The notes under the pieces are model-generated. The model ran no database searches and was not told the origin of the DNA. It saw only the letters and a program-made list of their open reading frames with translations. From the NCBI GenBank assembly GCA_937889205.1, contig CALARN010000027.1:1-5786 (forward strand): a stretch of 5,786 nucleotides of DNA, read 5' to 3'. Below are positions 1-5,786 of the stretch, piece by piece. This stretch comes from an uncultured bacterium (lineage in GTDB: Bacteria; Patescibacteriota; Dojkabacteria; B142; OLB20). The position numbers and the translations under genes are program-made. Each line of letters begins with the position of its first letter. Position 1 is the stretch's first letter.

Positions 1-30
1 CTCTTTCCCTACACGACGCTCTTCCGATCT
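1..30 (+). other. Illumina TruSeq adapter remnant (non-genomic)
   Basis: These 30 bases are identical to the last 30 bases of the Illumina TruSeq universal adapter/read-1 primer, ending in the characteristic CTCTTCCGATCT. The adapter points into the insert, as expected when it is ligated to a fragment end and not trimmed before assembly. The final T at 30 corresponds to the ligation overhang, so genomic sequence begins at 31. Any start codon that uses base 30 is an artefact. Confidence 0.97.
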
Positions 31-485
31 TGGCTGCATTATTAGAAATCCTTGACCCTGAACAGAATTATGCCTTTTCTGACCATTATGTAGATTTTCC
101 GGTTGATCTTTCTAGATGTGTTTTTATTTGTACTGCTAATAACCTAGGCGGAATTACCTCTGCCTTACTTGATCGTATGGAAGTAATTCGTATGTCTAGC
201 TACAATGACGATGAAAAAGAGCACATAGCTAGAGACTATCTATTACCAAAAGTAATGAGTGATTCAGGGTTAAAACCTGAGCAAATTCAATTTGCTGATA
301 CTGTTTGGCCACTAGTTATTCGTCCTTTAGGCTTTGATGCAGGTATTCGTCAGTTAGAGAGAAACATTACTACTCTTGTTAGAAAAGTAGCAAAGAAGAT
401 TGTGATGGGAGAAGGGGATTCGTTTGCCATTACTCCTGAGAATTTTAGAGAATACTTTCCTGAAGATATTGGGGTTTACTCTTAA
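31..485 (+). CDS. lon: Lon-family AAA+ ATPase, 5'-partial, ending without a protease domain
   Basis: This is the C-terminal part of the AAA+ module of a Lon (ATP-dependent protease La) family protein. The gene is cut at its 5' end by the contig edge. The apparent TTG start at 30-32 is created by the adapter base, and the first complete genomic codon is GCT at 33. Counting that TTG as residue 1, one sees LLEILDPEQN (residues 4-13), sensor 1 in TANN (35-38), the arginine-finger segment LLDRMEVIR (46-54) and sensor 2 in GIRQLER (105-111). The alpha-helical lid follows to about residue 140. Walker A and B would lie upstream of the window. In canonical Lon the lid is followed by a serine-lysine protease domain of about 200 residues. 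Here the protein stops about ten residues after the lid and a terminator follows at once. Either it is an ATPase/unfoldase without its own protease, or the peptidase is supplied separately. Family assignment is secure; function is inferred. Confidence 0.9.
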
Positions 486-488
486 GTT

Positions 489-514
489 AAAAAAAAGAGG
501 CCTAAGCCTCTTTT
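489..514. terminator. Bidirectional rho-independent terminator
   Basis: A perfect 9-bp stem is formed by 493-501 (AAAAGAGGC) and 506-514 (GCCTCTTTT) around a CTAA loop. Read on the plus strand it ends in four T and sits 4-8 bases after the Lon-like stop. Read on the minus strand the A-run at 489-496 becomes eight U after the hairpin, a stronger signal, about 27 bases past the stop of the convergent gene at 541. It therefore probably ends both transcripts, and it supports the view that the Lon-like gene really ends at 485. Confidence 0.85.
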
Positions 515-540
515 AATACTCTTTAATATTATGCAAACGC

Positions 541-1131
541 TTATTTTCGTTTCATCAGGTTAGCAAACTTCTTGAATTCTTTATCATCATTCATCACTTG
601 TTCAACTGCTCTTCTGACTACTTGAGCTTTGTGCATTCTGCGGTTATCTGCGGCCCATTGTAAGTAGGTATCAATTTCTGGTGAAATAATAAGAATGAAT
701 TTGGTATCTAAGACTTTCTTCACTTCATTTACAAACTCTGCATAAACAGTCTCTAGGTTAGTTTTGTTATAACCTCTTACAGCAAGAAGCTTATTTTTTG
801 CGGCGAAGCCTGCGATAGTGGCAGGGGCATTATTTGTTTTATTTTGATTAAACAATGCTAATACAGGTTTCTTCTCGTTAACAGCGGCAGAAATTAAGAA
901 TCCTAGGCCGGCATTAGACTTGGTACATTCAACGACAACAAAGTCAGCTTTTTTAACATTATTAATGTTTCTGATATAAGCCTTTTCTGGCTCTTCTTTA
1001 GTTCCAGAAATATTTTCATTAATAGTTGCTACAGTAACCTTGTTACCTTGCGATTCGAGTGTTGTGGCAATTTTTAAGGAATCAACCTCGTCTTTGGTCC
1101 CGTCTTGGGAAACAATGAAGAAGATTTTCAT
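541..1131 (-). CDS. Nucleoside 2-deoxyribosyltransferase-like protein with C-terminal ribbon-helix-helix-like segment
   Basis: The 196-residue product has two parts. Residues 1-140 resemble the nucleoside 2-deoxyribosyltransferase/Rcl (DNPH1) fold: an N-terminal strand (KIFFIVS), then KKADFVVVECT (60-70), a glycine-containing turn (NAGLGFLISAA, 73-83) and KKPVLALF (87-94). In active Rcl-type enzymes the turn reads SLGVGYELG and its Glu is the nucleophile. Here that position is Leu79, while the Asp of the preceding motif is kept (Asp63). The domain is thus probably not a normal glycosidase and may bind a nucleotide or act as a scaffold. Residues about 143-181 (a strand KFILIIS, then PEIDTYLQWAADNR and KAQVVRRAVEQVM) match the strand-helix-helix pattern of MetJ/Arc/CopG DNA-binding proteins. 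The ATG at 1131 lies about 24 bases from the predicted transcription start and has no Shine-Dalgarno sequence. The gene converges on the Lon-like gene. Domain calls are by eye; the biological role is unknown. Confidence 0.72.
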   Translation of the reverse strand: MKIFFIVSQDGTKDEVDSLKIATTLESQGNKVTVATINENISGTKEEPEKAYIRNINNVKKADFVVVECTKSNAGLGFLISAAVNEKKPVLALFNQNKTNNAPATIAGFAAKNKLLAVRGYNKTNLETVYAEFVNEVKKVLDTKFILIISPEIDTYLQWAADNRRMHKAQVVRRAVEQVMNDDKEFKKFANLMKRK

Positions 1132-1153
1132 TCAGTGAGTATAATATATAAAT

Positions 1154-1173
1154 CTGCTTAAATTATATAGCAG
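1154..1173. promoter_or_regulatory. Inverted repeat over the minus-strand promoter (possible operator)
   Basis: CTGCT at 1154-1158 and AGCAG at 1169-1173 form an inverted repeat with a 10-bp AT-only spacer. It covers the -10 element (1162-1167) and the predicted start site near 1155 of the gene ending at 541. A protein bound here would block transcription. Because that gene's own product carries an RHH-like C-terminus, autoregulation is an attractive but unproven reading. Another CTGCT followed by AAA occurs at 1233-1240, near the divergent promoter. The arms are only 5 bp, so chance is possible. Confidence 0.3.
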
Positions 1174-1190
1174 TTATTCATTATAGTCAA
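1162..1190 (-). promoter_or_regulatory. Sigma70-type promoter for the minus-strand gene
   Basis: On the minus strand a -35 TTGACT (1185-1190) is followed after exactly 17 bases by a perfect -10 TATAAT (1162-1167). This predicts transcription from about 1155 with a leader of roughly 24 bases before the ATG at 1131. Eleven of twelve consensus bases match at ideal spacing. Confidence 0.8.
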
Positions 1191-1219
1191 TTTTTAAGAT
1201 TATTAAAATCCCTTTAACT

Positions 1220-1249
1220 TTATGAGACATCTCTGCTAAACTGTATAAC
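1220..1249 (+). promoter_or_regulatory. Weak candidate promoter for the actin-like ATPase operon
   Basis: TATAAC at 1244-1249 is a good -10 match, about 30 bases before the ATG at 1279. The -35 region is poor: TTATGA at 1220-1225, with an 18-bp spacer, matches only three consensus bases. A promoter is expected in this divergent gap of 147 bases because the upstream gene points the other way, but the exact element is uncertain. Confidence 0.4.
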
Positions 1250-1278
1250 ATATTAATAATTACAACAAAGCTTGATAT

Positions 1279-2529
1279 ATGAAATTGCCCATTTTTAACA
1301 TATTTAAGAAAAAGGTTGCCTCAAACGATACAATTTTAGCCTTAGACATAGGTACTGAATTTGTGAAAACAGTTTTGTTTGTTGTCGATGAAGTAGAGAA
1401 TAAGATTCGTATTAAAGGCTACGGCCGTTGCAAGCAGCATCCAAACGCTATGCAAGGCGCCATGATTATCAATATTGAAAATGTAACCAATGCTTGTGAT
1501 TTAGCTATCGGAGCAGCTATTGCCAATGCAGAAGAAAAACTAGTTGGTAATGAGGCTGTAAATTTAGTCCCCCGCAAGGTGATTATGGGTATCGCCGGTG
1601 AGTTAGTCAAAGGTGTAACTATTATGGCCGATTATGAGAGAGAAGACCCCAAGGCAAAAATTGATGAAAAAGAGCTAGCAGAAGTAATTACGCATATTAA
1701 AGAACAGGCTTTTGATGATGCTGTTATCGATATTGCTGAAGAAATTGGCGTTAATGCTCAGAGCTTATTAGAGATAAATACTAAGATTAATGCTACATAC
1801 ATTGATTCGGTTAAAGTAGATGATCCTAAAGGTTTTACGGGTAAAAATATTACCTATAGAGTGTATGCTACATTTGCTCCCGCAATTCATATTAATTCGC
1901 TGAAAGAAGTGGCCCGTAACCTCAGTTTAAATATTGTCAGCATAGAAGTTGAACCATACGCAGTTGCCCGTGCGATTAATGGCGGCAGAAAGGCAGATTA
2001 CTCTGCCATTATTGTAGATATTGGTGGTGGCACATCAGATGTTGCCTTAATAGATCAAGGGGTAGTGGCCGGAACAAAAATGTTTGCCTTTGGTGGTAGG
2101 GTTTTCACCAAAAGAATTCAACATGATTTGCATATTGAAGACTTACTAGAGGCAGAGGGTAAGAAAATTGATTACAGCAAGGGCAAATTAGATAAGTTAG
2201 AGCATGCTCAAATAAAATCCGCACTTGTCAAAGATATGCCTATTTGGGCCGAGGGAGTTGAGCTCTCATTAAAAGAAGTTGAAGAAGATATTCCAGGTTA
2301 TCCTGCTGTAATATATATTTGTGGAGGAGCTTCAGCCTTACCAGAGATAAAACAGGCGCTATTAGAACATCCATGGTTGCAAGTGCTGCCGCTTGCTAAG
2401 TTTCCCAAAATTGAGTTTTTGTATCCCAAAAATCTGGCAGAGATTGAAGATTTAACTGGCTCAATTTCTGATCCGGCGGATATTACTCCATTAGCATTAG
2501 CCAGAATGTATTTAGAAAATAAATCTTGA
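1279..2529 (+). CDS. FtsA/PilM-family actin-like ATPase
   Basis: The 416-residue protein belongs to the actin/Hsp70 ATPase superfamily, FtsA/PilM branch. The phosphate-1 motif is at 19-33 (LALDIGTEFVKT), phosphate-2 at 243-258 (VDIGGGTSDVAL) and the adenosine motif at 346-356 (YICGGASALPE). The region between phosphate 1 and 2, roughly 90-205, fits the FtsA/PilM-specific 1C (SHS2-like) subdomain and lacks the extra length of Hsp70 proteins. Known relatives act at the inner face of the membrane: FtsA anchors FtsZ, and PilM docks onto PilN of type IV pili. There is no C-terminal FtsA-type membrane helix. The N-terminus (MKLPIFNIFKKK) is short, hydrophobic-plus-basic, and might touch the membrane. 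The next gene starts one base after the TGA, so the two are almost certainly co-translated. No Shine-Dalgarno sequence precedes the ATG. It could be annotated either FtsA-like or PilM-like; sequence alone does not decide, though the membrane-protein partner favours a PilM-like docking role. Confidence 0.85.
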   Translation: MKLPIFNIFKKKVASNDTILALDIGTEFVKTVLFVVDEVENKIRIKGYGRCKQHPNAMQGAMIINIENVTNACDLAIGAAIANAEEKLVGNEAVNLVPRKVIMGIAGELVKGVTIMADYEREDPKAKIDEKELAEVITHIKEQAFDDAVIDIAEEIGVNAQSLLEINTKINATYIDSVKVDDPKGFTGKNITYRVYATFAPAIHINSLKEVARNLSLNIVSIEVEPYAVARAINGGRKADYSAIIVDIGGGTSDVALIDQGVVAGTKMFAFGGRVFTKRIQHDLHIEDLLEAEGKKIDYSKGKLDKLEHAQIKSALVKDMPIWAEGVELSLKEVEEDIPGYPAVIYICGGASALPEIKQALLEHPWLQVLPLAKFPKIEFLYPKNLAEIEDLTGSISDPADITPLALARMYLENKS

Positions 2530-2530
2530 T

Positions 2531-4513
2531 ATGATTTCAAATAAAGCCATAAAAATATTTATAGAACCAGAAGAAGAAATCGTCTTCATTATTGAGAAGA
2601 TTATTGCTACTAAAAGCAACAGGGTAATTTTAATTGTCCCTCATAATGCTTTACTCATTAGTAGTGCGGTCAGTCTTAAAATGCTTGCCAAGCAGATTAT
2701 TAAGACTGAAATTCTTATTGTGTTAGTTAGTGATACTGAACTAGCATTAAGTTTAGGCAGTAAAGCTAAGTTGCCGGTTTGCCGCAAAGTGAGTGAGGTA
2801 AGCAAAGATGTCTGGCAACAAGCTCAAGACTTGAAACAACAATTACTCGATGAGCGCAATCGTATTAAAAATGAATTGCTTTCAGTTAGGCAAGAACCTT
2901 TAGGAGAGCCACTTCGTGTTGAAGATTTAATCAAGAAAGTTTTACCGGTTAAGAAATCAAAAGCCGATATGGCTGAAGAAAAGCCTACGATTAAGCCTGG
3001 AAAGGTAAAAGCAGTCATTGTTGACGAGCCTGAAACCAGGCCAGAAATCATCAAGGCAAGATTAAAAGAAAGAGTTACAGATATTAACGGAATCAAACTA
3101 GTAGTAGGTGGAGATATTCTTAAAAACGAAGACTTAGTTGAGATGGAAAGAAGTCGTTTGAGTGGTGTACTGGTAATAAATCAGAAAAAAGAGGATAATG
3201 CTGATACTAATAATTATCATAAAGACGATATGTATAAAGATAGTGGCTTAGTAGGTAAGGATATGACAAAGCAATTGTCTGATAGTCCTTATACCGAAAT
3301 TAATACAGCTAGAGTGGTAAAACCAAAAACATCTCCGGCTTTCTTTAAAACAATTGCCAATTTTTTCCAACAGTTGTTCAAATATGTATCAGTTGGAAAG
3401 CTTGTCTTAGGCTTTGCGATTGCTTTTATTGTTTTCTTTATAATCTCCTATTTCTTTTTTACTTCTGCAAAAGTTGAGGTTGAGCAATCAGCTACAAGTT
3501 TTAAAGTAAAAAAGTCAATTACTGCTAAGATCGATGATGTTAATGCTTATGATATTGAGAAACTGATAATCCCCGCCAGTAGTATAACTAAAGATGCTAC
3601 TTTATCAAGCGAAACTGCGGCTACGGGTGAAGGTCAAACGGGTGAATATGCACAAGGTGATTTGTTAATTTATAATCCCACAGCAAATAGTATTACTATC
3701 AAAGCAGGGCAGGTATTTAGCTACAATTACAATGATGCCCCTTTAAAGTATAAGGCTTTACAAGAAGTGGTAATCCCTTCTGCTTCTACTGAGAATACAA
3801 TTGTAAAGGTAAAGGCAGAGTCGTTTGGAGAAAAATATAATATCACCTCAACGCTGAAGAACTTTTTAATTGAAGGGGTTACTGGTATGACCGCTCAAAA
3901 TATCACCGCCATTACCGGAGGTACTACCGTTGCTACTAAAGTCGTTTCGCAAGAGAATATTGATGATTTGAAAGCATCTTTAGATGAGCAATTAAAAACA
4001 CAACTACTTACCGCCATGAAGGCAACACTGAGTGAAGATGATATTTTAATTGCAGGCTCTGAGAAATTTAAAGAAGAAGAATTTAAAACAAGTGTACAGG
4101 CAGAAACACCGGCTGATAAGTTTACCGCTGACTTAAAGCTTTCGATATCGGCAGTAATTGTTTCAAAAATCGAATTGAAGCAATTACTAGAAGAACTAGC
4201 TAAGATCGAGAATGAATATTCTCAAGTTGAGATAAGTGATCCGGTGATAGAAAATATTGTAGTTGCAGAAAAAGAAGTAACCTTTGATGTAAGAGCCAAT
4301 GCAATTGGTATGACTGAGATAGATCTTGAGGTAATTACGGCTGAAATAAAGGGGAAGGGGGTAACTGAAGCCAAAGAATATATTAAATCTCAACCTGGAG
4401 TGTCGAATGTAAAAATTCAATTTACACCTCCTTATATTCCACAATCATTACAAAGAATACCAACCGAAGATGCTAAGTTAGTTGTCAAAAGCACTATGCT
4501 AGAAGCAAAATAG
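2531..4513 (+). CDS. Large single-pass membrane protein, CPR 'baseplate J-like' type
   Basis: The 660-residue product has no signal peptide but one strong transmembrane helix at about 289-310. Residues 6-90 look like a small alpha/beta cytoplasmic domain with two hydrophobic strands (RVILIVPHNA and EILIVLVSDTE). A charged helix (about 92-118) and a long polar linker lead to a basic stretch before the membrane. Outside lie beta-rich segments: 371-396 (GEYAQGDLLIYNP), 404-436 and 462-473 (TGGTTVATKVVS), then a helical stretch and a C-terminal domain ending in EAKEYIKSQPGVSNVKIQF (613-631) and a Pro-rich tail. This order resembles proteins that databases label 'baseplate J-like' in Patescibacteria. 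I recognise the pattern from memory and no function is established. The start at 2531 follows the ATPase stop by one base, indicating coupling, and the first strand begins near residue 7, so no shorter start is likely. No terminator is visible after the TAG. By analogy with PilM-PilN, it may carry the upstream ATPase's action across the membrane; this is inference. Confidence 0.7.
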   Translation: MISNKAIKIFIEPEEEIVFIIEKIIATKSNRVILIVPHNALLISSAVSLKMLAKQIIKTEILIVLVSDTELALSLGSKAKLPVCRKVSEVSKDVWQQAQDLKQQLLDERNRIKNELLSVRQEPLGEPLRVEDLIKKVLPVKKSKADMAEEKPTIKPGKVKAVIVDEPETRPEIIKARLKERVTDINGIKLVVGGDILKNEDLVEMERSRLSGVLVINQKKEDNADTNNYHKDDMYKDSGLVGKDMTKQLSDSPYTEINTARVVKPKTSPAFFKTIANFFQQLFKYVSVGKLVLGFAIAFIVFFIISYFFFTSAKVEVEQSATSFKVKKSITAKIDDVNAYDIEKLIIPASSITKDATLSSETAATGEGQTGEYAQGDLLIYNPTANSITIKAGQVFSYNYNDAPLKYKALQEVVIPSASTENTIVKVKAESFGEKYNITSTLKNFLIEGVTGMTAQNITAITGGTTVATKVVSQENIDDLKASLDEQLKTQLLTAMKATLSEDDILIAGSEKFKEEEFKTSVQAETPADKFTADLKLSISAVIVSKIELKQLLEELAKIENEYSQVEISDPVIENIVVAEKEVTFDVRANAIGMTEIDLEVITAEIKGKGVTEAKEYIKSQPGVSNVKIQFTPPYIPQSLQRIPTEDAKLVVKSTMLEAK

Positions 4514-4522
4514 CAAAAGCGA

Positions 4523-4550
4523 TTGACAAATTTATCTGCCTTCATATAAA
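4523..4550 (+). promoter_or_regulatory. Sigma70-type promoter of groES-groEL
   Basis: A perfect -35 TTGACA (4523-4528) is followed after 16 bases by TATAAA (4545-4550); an alternative -10, TAAAAT (4547-4552), gives an 18-base spacer. Start is predicted near 4557-4559, which leaves a leader of about 60 bases before the groES ATG with the CIRCE-like operator at its 5' end. The promoter begins only nine bases after the upstream TAG. Confidence 0.8.
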
Positions 4551-4558
4551 ATCAGAAA

Positions 4559-4585
4559 GTAGCAGTCGAGGCGTGAGATTGCTAA
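4559..4585. promoter_or_regulatory. CIRCE-type operator (HrcA binding site)
   Basis: GTAGCAGTC (4559-4567), a 9-bp spacer and GATTGCTAA (4577-4585) match the CIRCE consensus TTAGCACTC-N9-GAGTGCTAA at 15 of 18 arm positions, with the canonical spacer length. It lies directly after the -10 element at the predicted transcription start, the usual repressing position upstream of groESL. CIRCE is the target of the HrcA repressor, which is folded with help from GroEL, so the operon would be derepressed when chaperonin is busy. hrcA is not in this window. Confidence 0.85.
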
Positions 4586-4616
4586 ACATCATATATTAAT
4601 TATTATTATTTTAGTT

Positions 4617-4916
4617 ATGACTAAAGCTTCGTTAATGCCCATTGGCGGCAATATTTTAGTAAAAGCTGTGAAAGTTGAGAATCGTTCGGCTTCAGGTATC
4701 GTGCTTCCAGAAACGGTTGACAAAGAGAAGCCTCAACAGGGTGAAGTAGTAGCATTAGGTACCGGCAGGCTAGCTGCAGATGGTAAGAAGCTTCCATTTA
4801 ATGTTAAGGTAGGCGATTTAGTTATTTTTAAAAAATACTCTCCCGATGAGATTGAGGTTGCCGGAGAAGAGTACTTAATAATGGATGAAGATGCAATTTT
4901 AGCAATTATTAAATAA
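4617..4916 (+). CDS. groES: Co-chaperonin GroES (Hsp10)
   Basis: The 99-residue product is a full-length GroES, the heptameric lid that closes the GroEL folding chamber in the cytosol. ILVKAVKVENRS (13-24) is the first strand leading into the mobile loop. The GroEL-contacting hydrophobic tripeptide is in GIVLPE (27-32), followed by QGEVVALGTGR (41-51), the roof hairpin (RLAADGKKLPF), VKVGDLVIFKKY (63-74) and the C-terminal EEYLIMDEDAILAII. The usual 'DR' before the first strand is 'GN' here (residues 11-12). The start at 4617 gives a slightly long N-terminus; Met7 (4635) is an alternative. No Shine-Dalgarno sequence precedes either. groEL begins 24 bases downstream in the same operon. Confidence 0.97.
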   Translation: MTKASLMPIGGNILVKAVKVENRSASGIVLPETVDKEKPQQGEVVALGTGRLAADGKKLPFNVKVGDLVIFKKYSPDEIEVAGEEYLIMDEDAILAIIK

Positions 4917-4940
4917 TTTATATTTTAGTTGATAATAACA

Positions 4941-5786
4941 ATGGCAAAACAAATAGTATTCGATGAAAAAGCACGACAGCAAATCAAAAATGGCGTAGAT
5001 AAACTTGCAGATGCAGTCAAAGTGACTCTTGGACCCAAGGGTAGAAATGTTCTAATTGAAAAAAGTTATGGCGCTCCTCAAATTACCAAAGATGGTGTAA
5101 CTATTGCTAAAGAAATTGAATTAGAAGACAAGCTTGAGAACATTGGAGCACAGACGGTTAAAGAGGCTGCCACAAAGACAGTTGAAAGAGCGGGTGATGG
5201 GACCACAACTGCAGTTGTGTTAGCTCAGGCGATTGTTGGTCAGGCTTTCAAAAACATCACCTCAGGTGCTAATCCAATGGAAATTAGTAATGGCCTAGAC
5301 AAGGGGTTTAAAGCCATAGTTGCTGAATTACAAAAAATGTCAAAACCAGTTAAAGATAAAGAGGATATTCGTAAGGTGGCCATGGTTTCAGCTAATAATG
5401 ATGCCGAGATTGGCTCAATTATTTCAAATGTAATGAATAAAGTAGGTCGTGAAGGTGTGGTTACTGTAGAAGAAGGCCAAACCTTTGGAGTCGTTGAAAA
5501 GTATGTAGAAGGAATGCAATTTGATAAAGGCTATATAGCACCTTACTTTGTTACTAACAGCGAAGACTTAACATCTGAGATCAAAGACCCTTATATTATT
5601 ATTACTGATGCCAAGATTTCTGCAGTCAAAGAGATGCTACCTATTATTGAGAAGATAGCAGCAAGTGGCAAGAAAGACATCGTCATCATTGCAGATGAAG
5701 TTGAAGGAGAAGCGTTAGCTACCCTTATTGTTAACAAGCTCAAAGGCATTCTTAATGTTGTTGCTATTAAAGCTCCTGCATTTGGA
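4941..5786 (+). CDS. groEL: Chaperonin GroEL (Hsp60), 3'-partial
   Basis: The reading frame is open from ATG 4941 to the window edge, giving 282 of roughly 540 expected residues; the rest lies beyond the window. It assists folding of cytosolic proteins as a double-ring ATPase with GroES. Visible are the nucleotide-binding TLGPKGRNV (29-37), ITKDGVTIAKEIELED (48-63) with Asp51, and AGDGTTTAVVLAQA (84-97) with Asp86; these equal E. coli Asp52 and Asp87 in ATP hydrolysis. GANPM (109-113) and VEGMQFDKGYIAPYF (189-203) follow. Equivalents of the apical substrate/GroES-binding residues are hydrophobic or aromatic as expected (Tyr198, Tyr202, Phe203, Leu233, Ile236, Leu259, Ile263, Val264). The chaperonin therefore looks fully functional as far as it can be read. 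It is co-transcribed with groES and under the CIRCE-like site. No Shine-Dalgarno sequence is seen; the ATG gives the standard MAKQI-type start. Confidence 0.98.
   Translation, partial: MAKQIVFDEKARQQIKNGVDKLADAVKVTLGPKGRNVLIEKSYGAPQITKDGVTIAKEIELEDKLENIGAQTVKEAATKTVERAGDGTTTAVVLAQAIVGQAFKNITSGANPMEISNGLDKGFKAIVAELQKMSKPVKDKEDIRKVAMVSANNDAEIGSIISNVMNKVGREGVVTVEEGQTFGVVEKYVEGMQFDKGYIAPYFVTNSEDLTSEIKDPYIIITDAKISAVKEMLPIIEKIAASGKKDIVIIADEVEGEALATLIVNKLKGILNVVAIKAPAFG

Noticed and set aside
480..540. Frameshift hiding a Lon protease domain downstream of the lid
   Set aside because: A clean terminator and a convergent gene occupy the sequence after the stop; no protease-like residues can be read in any frame.
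1419..1610. Minus-strand open frame of 63 codons inside the actin-like ATPase gene
   Set aside because: It lies wholly inside a well-supported gene with conserved motifs and has no recognisable protein features; it is an antisense shadow.
2298..2540. Minus-strand open frame of 80 codons over the end of the ATPase gene
   Set aside because: It overlaps the adenosine motif region of the real gene and has no promoter or domain of its own.
2520..2545. TGA read as Gly (alternative code 25, known in some CPR lineages)
   Set aside because: The TGA at 2527 ends the ATPase at a sensible place, one base before the next start; reading through it gives only a few codons before TAA. No internal TGA is needed in any gene here.
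2824..3096. Minus-strand open frame of 90 codons inside the membrane-protein gene
   Set aside because: It is antisense to the linker-coding part, serine-rich as expected of antisense translation, and has no independent start signals.
4196..4444. Minus-strand open frame of 82 codons near the end of the membrane-protein gene
   Set aside because: Its composition (many Tyr, Phe, Arg) is that of an antisense frame, and the sense strand encodes a recognisable C-terminal domain.
2531..4513. Prophage or contractile-injection baseplate gene
   Set aside because: The 'baseplate J' resemblance is only to external beta segments. The protein has a transmembrane helix and a cytoplasmic domain, and no other phage gene is nearby.

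Overview
The window is a low-GC bacterial contig fragment. The gene content suggests a member of the Candidate Phyla Radiation (Patescibacteria). The main reason is a large single-pass membrane protein of the 'baseplate J-like' type, common in that group, coupled to an FtsA/PilM-type actin-like ATPase. Unusually economical start regions without Shine-Dalgarno sequences fit this. The assignment is an inference from gene content, since no marker such as 16S rRNA is present. Stops in use are TAA, TGA and TAG, so the standard bacterial code applies.

Layout. Positions 1-30 are not genomic: they match the 3' end of the Illumina TruSeq/read-1 adapter, so the contig starts with untrimmed adapter. Genomic DNA starts at 31, inside the AAA+ module of a Lon-family protein. 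That gene stops at 485, where the protease domain would normally begin, and a hairpin terminator follows it. This terminator also serves the convergent gene at 541-1131 (minus strand). That gene encodes a nucleoside 2-deoxyribosyltransferase-like domain with its catalytic Glu replaced by Leu, fused to a C-terminal ribbon-helix-helix-like segment. It has a near-consensus sigma70 promoter overlapped by a small inverted repeat.

Divergent from it is a two-gene operon, 1279-2529 and 2531-4513, with one base between stop and start. The first product is a cytosolic actin-like ATPase. The second has an alpha/beta cytoplasmic domain, a long charged linker, one transmembrane helix and a large beta-rich exterior region. 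Together they could form a cell-envelope machine that links a cytoplasmic ATPase to an external structure, but their role is unknown.

The last region is a groES-groEL operon (4617-4916, and 4941 to the window end, where groEL is cut). It has its own TTGACA/TATAAA promoter followed by a 27-bp CIRCE-type operator with the canonical 9-bp spacer. This points to heat-shock control by an HrcA repressor encoded elsewhere. No gap between genes exceeds 150 bases.
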